Assembly: GCA_002401855.1 (NCBI GenBank)
Contig: NVUH01000004.1
Coordinates: 30,314-94,313, forward strand
DNA from: Hyphomicrobiales bacterium
GTDB lineage: Bacteria > Pseudomonadota > Alphaproteobacteria > Rhizobiales > OSC116
Direction: 5' to 3'
Length of the DNA stretch: 64,000 nucleotides
The notes under the pieces were generated by a model. The model saw nothing but the letters and a program-made list of their open reading frames with translations. It searched no databases and was not told the origin of the DNA. Numbering within the stretch: the stretch's first letter is position 1; every line of letters begins with the position of its first letter. This document shows positions 17,533 to 26,569 of the stretch, piece after piece. A program made the translations under genes and the position numbers.

Positions 17533-18543
17533 ATGTTCGATACTATTCATGATATAAAACAAGCCGCACTTAAACAAATTTCACCCGACCAACAAGCCAT
17601 TGAATTGGCGACGGAACGCCAAGCACAATTGACCAAACCGCAAGGCAGCTTGGGTAAATTGGAAGAAATTGCCATTTGGTTGGCAGGATGGCAACGCACT
17701 GAAAAACCTAAGCTAAATAAAGTAGATACGCTAATTTTTGCAGGCAATCACGGGGTTGCAGCGCGTGGTGTGTCTCTATTTCCTGCCGAGGTGACGGTGC
17801 AAATGGTCGGCAACTTTGAGGCAGGCGGTGCGGCGATCAATCAGCTATGCCAGCAAAATGGTGCCAATTTAAAGGTAGTGGCGATAGATTTAGATAAGCC
17901 AACTGCCGATTTCACCACTGAGGCAGCTATGAGCGAAAATGAGTTTTTGGCTGCGGTTAACATTGGTGCAGACGCTGTATCAAATGATGCAGATATGATC
18001 ACATTGGGTGAAATGGGTATTGCCAATACCACATCGGCTTCAGCAATTTGTTTGGCATTATTTGGTGGCACGGCTGAGGATTGGACGGGGCGCGGTACGG
18101 GTTTGGCAGATGATGCGGTGAGCAAAAAATCTCAAATTATCGCGGAAGCCATTGAATTACATAGTGAATTTAAGAATGATCCGATTGAAATTTTGAGGCG
18201 TTTGGGCGGGCGTGAATTGGCGGCGATATTTGGGGCGACTTTGGCAGCGCGGGCTAAAAATATTCCCGTATTACTCGATGGTTTTATCTGTTGTGCGGCG
18301 GTTGCGCCTTTGTTTGCGTTAAATAAAAGTGCTCTAAACATTGCTGTGGCGGGGCATCAATCGCAAGAACAAGCGCATGTAAAATTATTGCAAGCGCTTG
18401 AATTGGATCCGCTTTTGAAAATGGACATGCGGTTGGGCGAAGGCAGTGGGGCAGCGGTGGCTTTAAACATTGTTCGCGCGGCGGTTGCCACGCATAATGG
18501 CATGGCGACATTTGCCGAAGCGGCGGTATCCACAAAGGACTAA
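17533..18543 (+). CDS. cobT: Nicotinate-nucleotide--dimethylbenzimidazole phosphoribosyltransferase
   Basis: Makes alpha-ribazole phosphate from nicotinate mononucleotide and 5,6-dimethylbenzimidazole for the lower B12 ligand. Family signatures: LTKPQGSLGKLE near residue 34, FAGNHGVAARGVSLFP near 72, EMGIANTTSASAI near 160, GRGTGL near 184, and the carboxy end RLGEGSGAAVALNIVRAA near 298. At 336 residues it is the usual length. A GGAAG site lies just before the ATG. The name follows the E. coli-type CobT (called CobU in Pseudomonas denitrificans); it is unrelated to the chelatase subunit CobT. Confidence 0.94.
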   Translation: MFDTIHDIKQAALKQISPDQQAIELATERQAQLTKPQGSLGKLEEIAIWLAGWQRTEKPKLNKVDTLIFAGNHGVAARGVSLFPAEVTVQMVGNFEAGGAAINQLCQQNGANLKVVAIDLDKPTADFTTEAAMSENEFLAAVNIGADAVSNDADMITLGEMGIANTTSASAICLALFGGTAEDWTGRGTGLADDAVSKKSQIIAEAIELHSEFKNDPIEILRRLGGRELAAIFGATLAARAKNIPVLLDGFICCAAVAPLFALNKSALNIAVAGHQSQEQAHVKLLQALELDPLLKMDMRLGEGSGAAVALNIVRAAVATHNGMATFAEAAVSTKD

Positions 18544-18547
18544 GCCT

Positions 18548-19282
18548 ATGTATAATCAAATTAAATCAGCATTTATTACGTTGACGCGATTGCCATTGAT
18601 AAAAGTTAAAGATAATGATTTTAATTTAAGCGGTAGTTTATGGGCGTTTCCAATTGTTGGTTTGGTTTTGGGAGGCATTTTGTCAGCTGTGACCTATGCG
18701 CTGATTGTCCTTCAAATGGACTCATTGATTGGCTCGGCTTTGTTGGTTTTATTGATGATTTTATTGACAGGTGCTTTGCACGAAGATGGGCTGGCTGATT
18801 GTGCTGATGCGCTCGGAGCGTCAATGCCAGAGCGGCGGTTGGAGATTATGCGTGACAGCCAAATTGGCGCTTATGGTACGTTGGCGTTGATATTTAGCTT
18901 TGCCATTCGGGTTTATACGCTTAGTCTTTTTTGGGATACAAATCTTATTTATTATGTGTTGATTATTTGTCTGATGGCCAGCCGTGGTGCGATTGTTTTT
19001 GTGCCTTTGTTTAGCCAACCTGCGCGTGATAATGGTCTCGCGGCTGAATTTAAAAATATTAAATTATATCAATTGGTTATTGGTCAAACATCAGTAGCGG
19101 TGATTGGGTATTTGTTGATTGGATATGATATTATTTACTTGTTGGTGGCCGCAATTTTTGTTGGGTTTTTAGCCGCCAGATATGCCACGGCTAAGTTGGG
19201 CGGTTTTACGGGTGATGTTTTGGGCGCTACTGAGCAATTGGCACAAATTACTGGCCTTTTGACATTGCATTTATTGTTTTGA
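18548..19282 (+). CDS. cobS: Adenosylcobinamide-GDP ribazoletransferase (cobalamin synthase)
   Basis: Integral membrane enzyme joining adenosylcobinamide-GDP and alpha-ribazole (phosphate). The start is the ATG at 18548, four bases after the cobT stop. A longer in-frame opening back to 18470 overlaps cobT and adds no family sequence. The motif GALHEDGLADCADALG with its conserved acidic residues, the RDSQIGAYG block, and multiple hydrophobic helices fit the family, as does the 244-residue length. The C-terminal GFTGDVLGATEQLAQ block is also diagnostic. Its 3' end overlaps the converging cobQ end by 35 bases. Confidence 0.93.
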   Translation: MYNQIKSAFITLTRLPLIKVKDNDFNLSGSLWAFPIVGLVLGGILSAVTYALIVLQMDSLIGSALLVLLMILLTGALHEDGLADCADALGASMPERRLEIMRDSQIGAYGTLALIFSFAIRVYTLSLFWDTNLIYYVLIICLMASRGAIVFVPLFSQPARDNGLAAEFKNIKLYQLVIGQTSVAVIGYLLIGYDIIYLLVAAIFVGFLAARYATAKLGGFTGDVLGATEQLAQITGLLTLHLLF

Positions 19283-20792
19283 TATTGAGGTGTTTTTCAA
19301 TATGAAGAGATAGGTTATCTAGTGCGTTTTCAATGGTTTGGTTGTAATTTTGATCGGTTTTATTGGCACCTAGATCGTTTAAAAAATCTTCGCGGAAATC
19401 GTCGTTGGTGAAAATTCCGTGTAGATATGAACCCATTACATTGCCACTGGGTGATTTTGCGCCGAAATTCTTGTTAGGCTTTGTAATCATTGGATTTTTT
19501 AAATCATTACCTGTGGTTTCGCCTAAATGAATTTCGTAGGCAGAAAAATTGTCAAATTCGACTAGATTGGTGGATTTATCACCTGCGATTTCGGTTTCTA
19601 TATCGAGTAGACCAAGGGCTTTGATGCTTTTGCTGCTGCCTTCTAACATATTGGGATCGTTTATTATTTTTCCTAGCATTTGGAAGCCGCCACAAATTCC
19701 TAGTAATTTTCCGCCGCGTCTGACGTGGGATTTTATGTCAATGTCCCAGCCTTGTTGGTAGAGATATTCTAGATCGGCAATGGTTGATTTGCTGCCTGGA
19801 ATGATGATGAGGTCAGCCTCTGGCAGGACGCCTGAATTGACCAAATTTAGCTCTACATTTTGATGTTGAGATAGTGGATCTAGGTCATCAAAATTGGCAA
19901 TATGGGGCATTTTAAGGGCTAAAATACGGGTTTTTTGGGTGTTTTTTGGGTGTTTTTTGCTGTTTTTTGTGCTTTTTTGGGGTGTTTTTTGGGGTTTTTC
20001 GAGCGCAACGCTGTCTTCGGCGGGGAGCAAATGGGCGTCTGGGAAGTGCGGTAGTATGCCGAGATTTTTCCAGCCTGTGCGGTTTTCAATTTCTATGATC
20101 GCGTCATCGAACAAAGAAATATCGCCACGGAATTTATTGATGATGAAACCTTTAATGCGGTTTCGATCTGCCTGCGAAATGACTTCGTATGTGCCGACAA
20201 TTGAGGCGATGACGCCGCCACGGTCTATATCACCGATCAGCACCACGGGGATATTTATTTGTTCGGCAAAGCCCATATTGGCAATGTCATTTTTGCGTAA
20301 ATTGGTTTCAGCGGGGCTGCCTGCGCCTTCGACCAAAATCATTTGATGTTGGTTTTTTAGGCTTTCATATGACTTTAAAATGACCTCCAGAAATTCAGGT
20401 TTATATTGATAATATTGTCGCGCTTTGAGGCTTTTGAATTTTTTGCCATTGATGATGACTTGGCTGCCGGTCTCATTTTCGGGTTTGAGCAATATGGGGT
20501 TCATATTTGTGGCGGGGGCGATTTTGGCGGCTTTGGCTTGCAGCCATTGAGCGCGGCCTATTTCGCCCATATTTTTTGTGATGTTTTGGGCTTCTAAATC
20601 AAAGATATTTGCAACCGCGGCGTTGTTGGACATATTTTGTGATTTGAACGGTGCAACATTGATGCCTTTATTGGCGAAAAGGCGGCATAAGCCCGCCACA
20701 ATTAAGGATTTACCGACATCAGAGCCTGTACCCATAAACATAATTTGTTGGGCGGCTTTGGTTGAAATGTTTGATTGCAGATTTTTTGTCAT
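19248..20792 (-). CDS. cobQ: Cobyric acid synthase (glutamine-hydrolysing)
   Basis: Amidates side chains of adenosylcobyrinic a,c-diamide using glutamine and ATP. The N-terminal ATP-binding domain has GTGSDVGKSLIVAGLCR near residue 21, FKSQNMSNN, and GDIDRGGVIASIVGT. The C-terminal glutaminase domain has the nucleophile C367 in GICGGFQML and the YLHGIF histidine near the end. The linker between them (about residues 264-287) is an unusual run rich in Lys, Thr, Pro, Gln and Asn, encoded by tandem GTTTTTTGGG-like units on the plus strand. Despite that, the frame is intact and the length of 514 is slightly above the family norm. Confidence 0.93.
   Translation of the reverse strand: MTKNLQSNISTKAAQQIMFMGTGSDVGKSLIVAGLCRLFANKGINVAPFKSQNMSNNAAVANIFDLEAQNITKNMGEIGRAQWLQAKAAKIAPATNMNPILLKPENETGSQVIINGKKFKSLKARQYYQYKPEFLEVILKSYESLKNQHQMILVEGAGSPAETNLRKNDIANMGFAEQINIPVVLIGDIDRGGVIASIVGTYEVISQADRNRIKGFIINKFRGDISLFDDAIIEIENRTGWKNLGILPHFPDAHLLPAEDSVALEKPQKTPQKSTKNSKKHPKNTQKTRILALKMPHIANFDDLDPLSQHQNVELNLVNSGVLPEADLIIIPGSKSTIADLEYLYQQGWDIDIKSHVRRGGKLLGICGGFQMLGKIINDPNMLEGSSKSIKALGLLDIETEIAGDKSTNLVEFDNFSAYEIHLGETTGNDLKNPMITKPNKNFGAKSPSGNVMGSYLHGIFTNDDFREDFLNDLGANKTDQNYNQTIENALDNLSLHIEKHLNIKTINAMSKGQ
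19930..20000. repeat. Degenerate tandem repeat inside cobQ
   Basis: About six to seven units of 10-12 bases, each a run of five or six T followed by a G-rich bit (for example GTTTTTTGGG), read on the plus strand. In cobQ they encode the Lys/Thr/Pro/Gln/Asn-rich linker between the synthase and glutaminase domains. Unit length varies, so the array as it stands keeps the frame only in sum. Confidence 0.75.
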
Positions 20793-20850
20793 ATGCTAGA
20801 GTCAAAAAGTTATTTTTTGTAGTTCTAGCCGATAAGTTGAAAGCTGTAAA

Positions 20851-23133
20851 ATGAATCCTGTGAGTCAATTTTTAAGCTATCTTGGCCAAAAAATAACCCA
20901 ACACACTCATTTCGCTATTTTCGCTTCGCTGGCGGTCATCGTCACCCTGATTTTTGGAGTTTTGCATTTGCAACTTGTGGGTGCGGTTGGCAATATTTTT
21001 GACCCGCAAAGCCAATATGTTAAAGATTTTCAGGATTTTACTGAGACTTATGAATCGTTGGAACGCGAAATTGTCATTGTGATTGAAAATGATGACATAT
21101 TGTCGGATGAAAGTCGCAATGAGATTAGCAATTTGCATTTGGAATTGGAGTTTTTGGATGATGTGAACAGCGTTATTTCCATCGCTTCGTTGCGTGACGC
21201 ACCACAAAAGATAGACTCAATGGGGCAATTGATTGCTGATGATAATTTTGCGAAATACGGTAAGGAGTTGATTCAACATAGATTATACGAGCATCCGATT
21301 GCGCGACATCGTTTAATTTCTGCTGGTGGTAAGAAATCGATGATATTGATTGGGTTGAAATCGGTAGGTGAGCGCAGCGCCAGTTTACAGGAGATTAACG
21401 ACCAAGCTGCCGCGCTTGCGGCGCGCGAATTACAGCATAGCCGGTTTTATTTTACGGGGTTTTTAGCGGTTTCGGCCGAAATTGTTTCGGCGATTTTGCA
21501 TGATCAAATTTACTTTGTGCTGGGCGGCGCGACTTTGGGCTTTATTTTTGGATTTTTATTCTTTCGACATTTTAGTTTGGTGATGGCCACCGCTGTGCCG
21601 TCAATATTATCCATCCTCATCACTTTGGGTGCGATGGGTTGGGCGGGCATTAGCGTGAATGTGATGACCAATGTGGTGCCGACAATTATTATGGTGATCG
21701 CCTTTGCCGACAGCATGCATATGGTTGACGCGATGCGCAACCGATTGGAGCTTGGTGAAAGCCGTGAGCAGGCAGTTATTTACGCGATGAAAGTGGTTGG
21801 TCCCGCCTGTGTATTCACCAGTCTGACCACATCGATCGCTTTTTTAAGCCTGACTTTTGCCGACACGCCGTTGGTGGCCGAGTTTGGCCGTGCCGCTGCG
21901 ATGGGAACTTTTTTGGCGTTATTCGCATCGTTAATTTTAAGCTGTTTAATTTGCCTTTATCTGGGGCGGGTATTTCCAGTTAAGGTCAAGGCTGATGCCG
22001 CGCCGAGCAATGGTATCATTCATCAGAAGTTGAGTGATTTATCGCGTTCTATTGGTAGTTTTTCGATCGCTCATGCCAAAAAAATTATTGCCATTGGGTC
22101 ATTATTGTTGATTGGGTCGGGCTATATTCATTTTTTGAATGAACCTGAATATCGTTATTCTGAAAATCTACCTGCCAATAACCATGCCACTCAGGCGATT
22201 AAAACGGTTGATCAAGATTTAGGCGGCATGAACGGGTTTTATTATGTGGTGTCGCGCCAAGACGGGGCCGCTATAGATTTTGATGACCCAAGCCTGTTGC
22301 CGATTTTAACCGAGCTCGATCACATGGTGGAAAACACGCCAACCCATAGCAGCCATTCTTCGGTCATTCAAATTATGAATTGGCTGGGCGAAGGCGCGCA
22401 AAAACCCAGCATAAATGATTTGTTGGAAAATTTACCCACGGAATTTACCCGTCGGTTTATTGCGCCTGACCATAGATCTATTATCATTAATGCCTTTACC
22501 GCCGATTTAGGCGCGCGGATATTGCGGCCGTTTTTGCGCGAGATGCGCGCTGCAGCCAAGAAAATAGTGGCGCAAGACCCTGAATATAAGCTTATGCTAA
22601 CAGGTTTAGCCGCGATGAGCGCTGAAGAAAGCTATGCAATGATTGGCGAGTTAAACTCTGGTTTGTTGATTGCTATGGTGATTATTATTTTGCTGATGGG
22701 CATTGTGTTTAGATCTGGCTTTTACGCCTTGGCTAGCATATTGCCTAACCTATTGCCGATTGTGGCGGGTGGGGCTTTATTGTATTTTATTGCTGACGGC
22801 TTGCAATTTACCACGGTGATTGCGCTGACCATCGCCTTTGGCATAGCGGTTGATGACAGCATACACTTTCTTTATCAATATCGGCAGAATATAAAGCATA
22901 TGGATGCGGCTGGCGCCATTGATGATGCGCTTAAACGTGTTGGCCCTGTATTGATGGCCACGACATTTATGCTCAGCGCGGGGCTTGGATTGATGTTTTT
23001 ATCTGACCTGCCGCAAATGAATTTATTTGGCATCACCATTATATTTATACTAAATGTGGCTTTACTGGCCGACATTGCCATATTACCGTCTATATTCTAT
23101 ATTAAAGATAAGAAAAAGAATCTTAAGGAATGA
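20851..23133 (+). CDS. MMPL/RND-family exporter
   Basis: Predicted inner-membrane transporter of 760 residues with the two-fold RND plan. One membrane helix near residue 22 is followed by a large periplasmic loop (about 45-210), then a five-helix bundle (about 215-370). A further helix near 410, a second periplasmic loop and a second bundle (about 610-755) complete it. The motif ADSMHMVDAMRNR after helix 4 and its repeat VDDSIHFLYQYRQ in the second half are typical of hopanoid/MMPL-like exporters. No membrane-fusion protein or outer-membrane channel gene accompanies it. The substrate is unknown. It is divergent from cobQ (58 bases) and its stop overlaps the next gene's region. Confidence 0.85.
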   Translation: MNPVSQFLSYLGQKITQHTHFAIFASLAVIVTLIFGVLHLQLVGAVGNIFDPQSQYVKDFQDFTETYESLEREIVIVIENDDILSDESRNEISNLHLELEFLDDVNSVISIASLRDAPQKIDSMGQLIADDNFAKYGKELIQHRLYEHPIARHRLISAGGKKSMILIGLKSVGERSASLQEINDQAAALAARELQHSRFYFTGFLAVSAEIVSAILHDQIYFVLGGATLGFIFGFLFFRHFSLVMATAVPSILSILITLGAMGWAGISVNVMTNVVPTIIMVIAFADSMHMVDAMRNRLELGESREQAVIYAMKVVGPACVFTSLTTSIAFLSLTFADTPLVAEFGRAAAMGTFLALFASLILSCLICLYLGRVFPVKVKADAAPSNGIIHQKLSDLSRSIGSFSIAHAKKIIAIGSLLLIGSGYIHFLNEPEYRYSENLPANNHATQAIKTVDQDLGGMNGFYYVVSRQDGAAIDFDDPSLLPILTELDHMVENTPTHSSHSSVIQIMNWLGEGAQKPSINDLLENLPTEFTRRFIAPDHRSIIINAFTADLGARILRPFLREMRAAAKKIVAQDPEYKLMLTGLAAMSAEESYAMIGELNSGLLIAMVIIILLMGIVFRSGFYALASILPNLLPIVAGGALLYFIADGLQFTTVIALTIAFGIAVDDSIHFLYQYRQNIKHMDAAGAIDDALKRVGPVLMATTFMLSAGLGLMFLSDLPQMNLFGITIIFILNVALLADIAILPSIFYIKDKKKNLKE

Positions 23134-23135
23134 AT

Positions 23136-23702
23136 ATGCGCATCATCAACTCGCTGGCTTTGGCCACTCTATTGACTTTGACTGCCATGCCCGCACAAGC
23201 GGCTGAAAATGGTAATGACAAAGTTATGAAAATTCTAAATTATGCTCGGGTGACAGATCAACACAAAATATTGAACAAATTAGTTGGTAGTTGGCGCGGC
23301 ACGGGCAGCTTGATTAACAGTGAGGGTGGCGCGGCGGAGAAAATCCTTTGCAAATCGACCAATAAAATGATTTTGGGCGGGCGGTTTATTGAGCAAGAAA
23401 CCACCTGTAAAGGCGCCGGTTTTAGTTTTGATGGTGTTGGGCATTTTGGTTATGACGTGTTGAGCAAAACCTATGTTGGAACGAGTATGAACACGGCTGA
23501 CAGTGGCATTTCGACCTTAGCTGGTCGGCGCAGTGGAGACAAAATTACCTTTAACATCAGCCATAACAATGTTGATGTGAAAAAACGTGTTACCAGCCGT
23601 GCGACTTTAACCATTACTGATGGTGGGCACACGTATGAAATCCTGTCTAAAGATAAAAACGGCGATCTACAGCCGGTATTAAGCATTAAATATGCGCACT
23701 AA
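23136..23702 (+). CDS. Exported DUF1579-like protein
   Basis: A Sec signal peptide (hydrophobic core ALATLLTLTAMP, cleavage likely after AQA) precedes a domain of about 165 residues. It contains LNKLVGSWRGTGS and GRFIEQETTCKG, recalling DUF1579, a lipocalin/beta-barrel-like family of unknown function. ATG 23136 is preferred because AAGGA sits six bases upstream; an ATG at 23130 overlaps the exporter's stop. It is probably co-transcribed with the RND exporter, so a periplasmic partner role is possible but unproven. Confidence 0.65.
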   Translation: MRIINSLALATLLTLTAMPAQAAENGNDKVMKILNYARVTDQHKILNKLVGSWRGTGSLINSEGGAAEKILCKSTNKMILGGRFIEQETTCKGAGFSFDGVGHFGYDVLSKTYVGTSMNTADSGISTLAGRRSGDKITFNISHNNVDVKKRVTSRATLTITDGGHTYEILSKDKNGDLQPVLSIKYAH

Positions 23703-23705
23703 ACC

Positions 23706-24419
23706 ATGATGCTGACAGAATTTATTAAAGCTGGTGATTTGAAGCAGAAATATGCCATTTATGGCAATTTTTACCAACGCAAGATTAACGCCGAAACCGT
23801 GATAAGCGGCCGTAACATTTTAGAGATTGTGGCGCATGACATCTGCCCGTTGCTGGCCAGAGACATTGATGACATGCTGCCCGATGCGGTGATGATTATG
23901 ATGAATCCTGGTTCATCACAACCGCTTGAGGGTATTGATCATTTAAAGCCATTGAGCAAAACTGCTATGGTGCCACAAAATCTAGTGGCGACCAAGCCTG
24001 ACACCACGCAATATCAGGTGATGCGGGTGATGCATTATATGAATTGGCAGCATGTGCGGGTAATTAACCTATCTGATTTGCGCGAAGCCAAAAGCCCGTT
24101 ATTTATTAAAAAATACATGTGGCTTGAGGCAGAATTTGGGTTTGATTTGCATTCGATTTTTGCCGCTAGGCGCGCTGATGAATTGGCGCGGGTGTTAAAG
24201 CGCAAAAACGCCGCGCCGATTATTAATGGCTGGGGAGTGAGTGAAAAATTAGATGCTTTGATTGCCCGTGCCCTGCCCGTATTGCCTAACTCAGAGAGTA
24301 TGTTTGGCATTGTGAAACCTGAACTTGAGCCGAAGAAATATTTTCATCCGTTGCCGACTTTGCAGCGTGATAAGAATCTATGGGTTGAAAATATTGTTAA
24401 ACAGCTTACCCTTAAATAA
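23706..24419 (+). CDS. Uncharacterised protein, possibly DUF1643-like
   Basis: A soluble 237-residue protein with no signal peptide. Visible blocks are MMNPGSSQPLEGID near residue 63, QVMRVMHYMNWQHVRVINLSDLRE near 100, quoted here as RVMHYMNWQ and RVINLSDLRE, and NGWGVSEKLD near 178. The MxNPG...R..hyMnW..v.viNLsdlR pattern resembles DUF1643 proteins, which start with a similar NPS/NPG block. I do not assign a function. It begins 4 bases after the DUF1579-like gene, so it is likely in the same transcript. Confidence 0.6.
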   Translation: MMLTEFIKAGDLKQKYAIYGNFYQRKINAETVISGRNILEIVAHDICPLLARDIDDMLPDAVMIMMNPGSSQPLEGIDHLKPLSKTAMVPQNLVATKPDTTQYQVMRVMHYMNWQHVRVINLSDLREAKSPLFIKKYMWLEAEFGFDLHSIFAARRADELARVLKRKNAAPIINGWGVSEKLDALIARALPVLPNSESMFGIVKPELEPKKYFHPLPTLQRDKNLWVENIVKQLTLK

Positions 24420-24458
24420 ACCCATATTTTATGGATCTATATTTTAAAGGTAAGCGTT

Positions 24459-25274
24459 ATTTTTATCATTAAGTTTTTTCTAATCATTGGCAAGGCGCTG
24501 CATAAATTCAATGAGGATGATGGATTTGTGACTTGTGGCAATATTGCTTATTGCATGTTGTTGGCAATCTTTCCGTTTCTGTTGTTTTTGGCTGGCTTAA
24601 CTGTGTTAATTACTGGCGATGCTACGGCACAAACAGCGATTGATTATTTATTTTCCATCGCGCCTGAGAATATCGTCAAACCCATTGCCAATGAAATAAA
24701 TAGCATCTTAGCTACCAATAGTAGCAGCCTCTTAATCATCTCGCTTATCTTGACATTTTGGACTGGATTGGCGGCGGTTGAAAGTGTGCGCGGGGGGCTG
24801 AACCGCGCTTATAATGTGGTGGAGAACCGCGCCTATTGGCTGCGCTTATTGCAAGACATATTGTTTATATTGATCGGTATTATGAGCATAGTGATTTTGG
24901 GTATATTGATTTTATTCGCTCCCAATATCGTGAACTTATTGCATGATTATTTTCCACGATTTGCCGATTTAATCACTCAGTTCGACATTTGGAGTTACCC
25001 ATTGGGGATTTTGCTGCTTGTTATCATTTTGTTTACCACACATGCAATTTTACCCAACCAAAGACCACGCCTAAACAAGCTTTTGCCTGGGGTGATTTTT
25101 TCGGTGTTTATTTGGCTGATTATGGCCGAAATATTCACTATATATTTAGAAGATTTTTCTCGCTATGCCACTATATACGGTAGTTTGGGCGGCATTATCG
25201 CCACGATGGTATTTATCTATATTTCGGCGGTGATATTTATGTTTGGTGGTGAAATTAACCAGTCACTTAACTAA
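24459..25274 (+). CDS. YihY/BrkB-family membrane protein, non-canonical start
   Basis: Inner-membrane protein with six hydrophobic helices. The family block LTFWTGLAAVESVRGGLNRAYNVVE (quoted as SVRGGLNRAYNV) and NEDDGF...GNIAY at the N-terminus are characteristic. The first standard start codon (GTG 24528) lies after the conserved NEDDGF stretch and inside the first amphipathic segment. Upstream the same frame is open back to the previous stop at 24419 but contains no ATG, GTG or TTG. The best candidate is ATT at 24459 with AAAGG eight bases upstream, giving about 271 residues. Function in this family is uncertain; despite old names it is not RNase BN. Confidence 0.75.
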   Translation: MFIIKFFLIIGKALHKFNEDDGFVTCGNIAYCMLLAIFPFLLFLAGLTVLITGDATAQTAIDYLFSIAPENIVKPIANEINSILATNSSSLLIISLILTFWTGLAAVESVRGGLNRAYNVVENRAYWLRLLQDILFILIGIMSIVILGILILFAPNIVNLLHDYFPRFADLITQFDIWSYPLGILLLVIILFTTHAILPNQRPRLNKLLPGVIFSVFIWLIMAEIFTIYLEDFSRYATIYGSLGGIIATMVFIYISAVIFMFGGEINQSLN

Positions 25275-25426
25275 ATACTTCGTGATTACAATACTTTAGT
25301 TCAACACCGTTAGTTTCATAAACCATAAATAGTGCTTTTTACCAACCTAGATTAACCATTTGTTTAATCCCTTTGGTTACGCTGGGTCTCTAAGTTGGGG
25401 GCAACACTTTAGAATACAGGACATTT

Positions 25427-26488
25427 ATGTATAATGAACTGACAAAGTTGGCCACCGAGAATTCATCCGACAAACGGCTTGAATTGATGAACACGATCAC
25501 TGATATGTTCATCACTGATCAGAAAATTAAATCGCTAAACGAAATAGAATTATTTGGCGATATTTTCACTAAGCTATTGAAAAACATGGATAAAAATGGC
25601 AAAGTGTTGATTTCTGAAAAATTTTCACATGTTAAAGACATACCCAAAAGTTTTGCTGTGGCGTTGATATATGAAGAGGCTGAAGTGGCTGCGCCGATGT
25701 TGCAACATTCTAGAGTGTTTAGTGACACTGACTTGATTAACGTGAATAACTTGACCACAATTGAGCACCGTGTTGCGGTTGCTGGCCGCATAAATATAAG
25801 TGAAATTGTGACCGATAATTTAATTGGCCATGGTGAGCCGATTGTATTGCACGCCATGTGCTCGAACGAAACCGCACATATATCGGACGATGGTTATGCC
25901 CACATGGTTAGACAGAACCCAGGTGATGGCGCATTGTTGGCGCTGTTGTTGCAACGCGATGACCTGCCCAAAGATATAAAACTATTGCTGCCACATTTAA
26001 GCGGCGGGACGTTATCTACCGTTGAGCGCGTGGCCAATAAACATACCAAAGCAGAAATGCGTGAACTGATGGACAAAGCTTATCAAGAACGCAATGCGGA
26101 GCATACCGAAGATAATTTGAAAGTGACATCATCACTGGAACAAGTGAACCAAGTGCGCAGTGGCGAGCTTAGTTTAGATAAAGCGATTGAGCAATTGACG
26201 AGTGAGGACATGAGCAAAGACTTGCCACAATTTATTGCCGAAATGGGCCATGTGGATATAAAATATGTGAAAGAAATTATCGACCAAACCCGTGGTGAAG
26301 CGTTGACTGTTTTATGCCGTTCGATTGGAATGTCGGAAAAAGCGTTTGTTGCAATATGCACGATGCGCCAAGAGCAATTGTCCCTGCCATTATTGAGCAA
26401 AAACAAGCATATTAATAGTTTTAAAGATATGGATGTAAAGCAGGCCAAGGTGGCGATTGGGAAATTGAAACTCACTGCTAATATTTAA
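25427..26488 (+). CDS. DUF2336 protein
   Basis: A 353-residue, mostly helical, soluble protein of the alphaproteobacterial DUF2336 family. The N-terminal half has the AEVAAPMLQHSRVFSDTDLI block (residues about 85-105), the family's hallmark, and IEHRVAVAGR near 114. The C-terminal third contains LCRSIGMSEKAFVAI. Functions are mostly unknown; some members are linked to the general stress or cell-cycle regulatory network. A good promoter-distal spacer precedes it and a strong terminator follows. Confidence 0.8.
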   Translation: MYNELTKLATENSSDKRLELMNTITDMFITDQKIKSLNEIELFGDIFTKLLKNMDKNGKVLISEKFSHVKDIPKSFAVALIYEEAEVAAPMLQHSRVFSDTDLINVNNLTTIEHRVAVAGRINISEIVTDNLIGHGEPIVLHAMCSNETAHISDDGYAHMVRQNPGDGALLALLLQRDDLPKDIKLLLPHLSGGTLSTVERVANKHTKAEMRELMDKAYQERNAEHTEDNLKVTSSLEQVNQVRSGELSLDKAIEQLTSEDMSKDLPQFIAEMGHVDIKYVKEIIDQTRGEALTVLCRSIGMSEKAFVAICTMRQEQLSLPLLSKNKHINSFKDMDVKQAKVAIGKLKLTANI

Positions 26489-26509
26489 ATACTGAGGTTT
26501 TGAAATTAT

Positions 26510-26550
26510 AAAGCCCCCCAATGGTATTGATCCATTGGGGGGCTTTTATT
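26510..26550. terminator. Bidirectional terminator between DUF2336 gene and amt
   Basis: Perfect 15-bp stem: AAAGCCCCCCAATGG (26510-26524) and its complement (26532-26546) around a 7-base loop, with A-run/T-run flanks on both sides. It sits between converging genes and should stop transcription from both. Confidence 0.9.
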
Positions 26551-26569
26551 TTATATTGATCTAATTGGA

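Noticed and set aside
18470..18547. N-terminal extension of cobS
   Set aside because: Lies inside the cobT coding sequence in another frame and has no family similarity; ATG 18548 is a better start.
25340..25370. GATTAA/TTAATC inverted repeat before the DUF2336 gene
   Set aside because: Short AT-rich stem without T-run or known operator similarity; expected by chance in such sequence.
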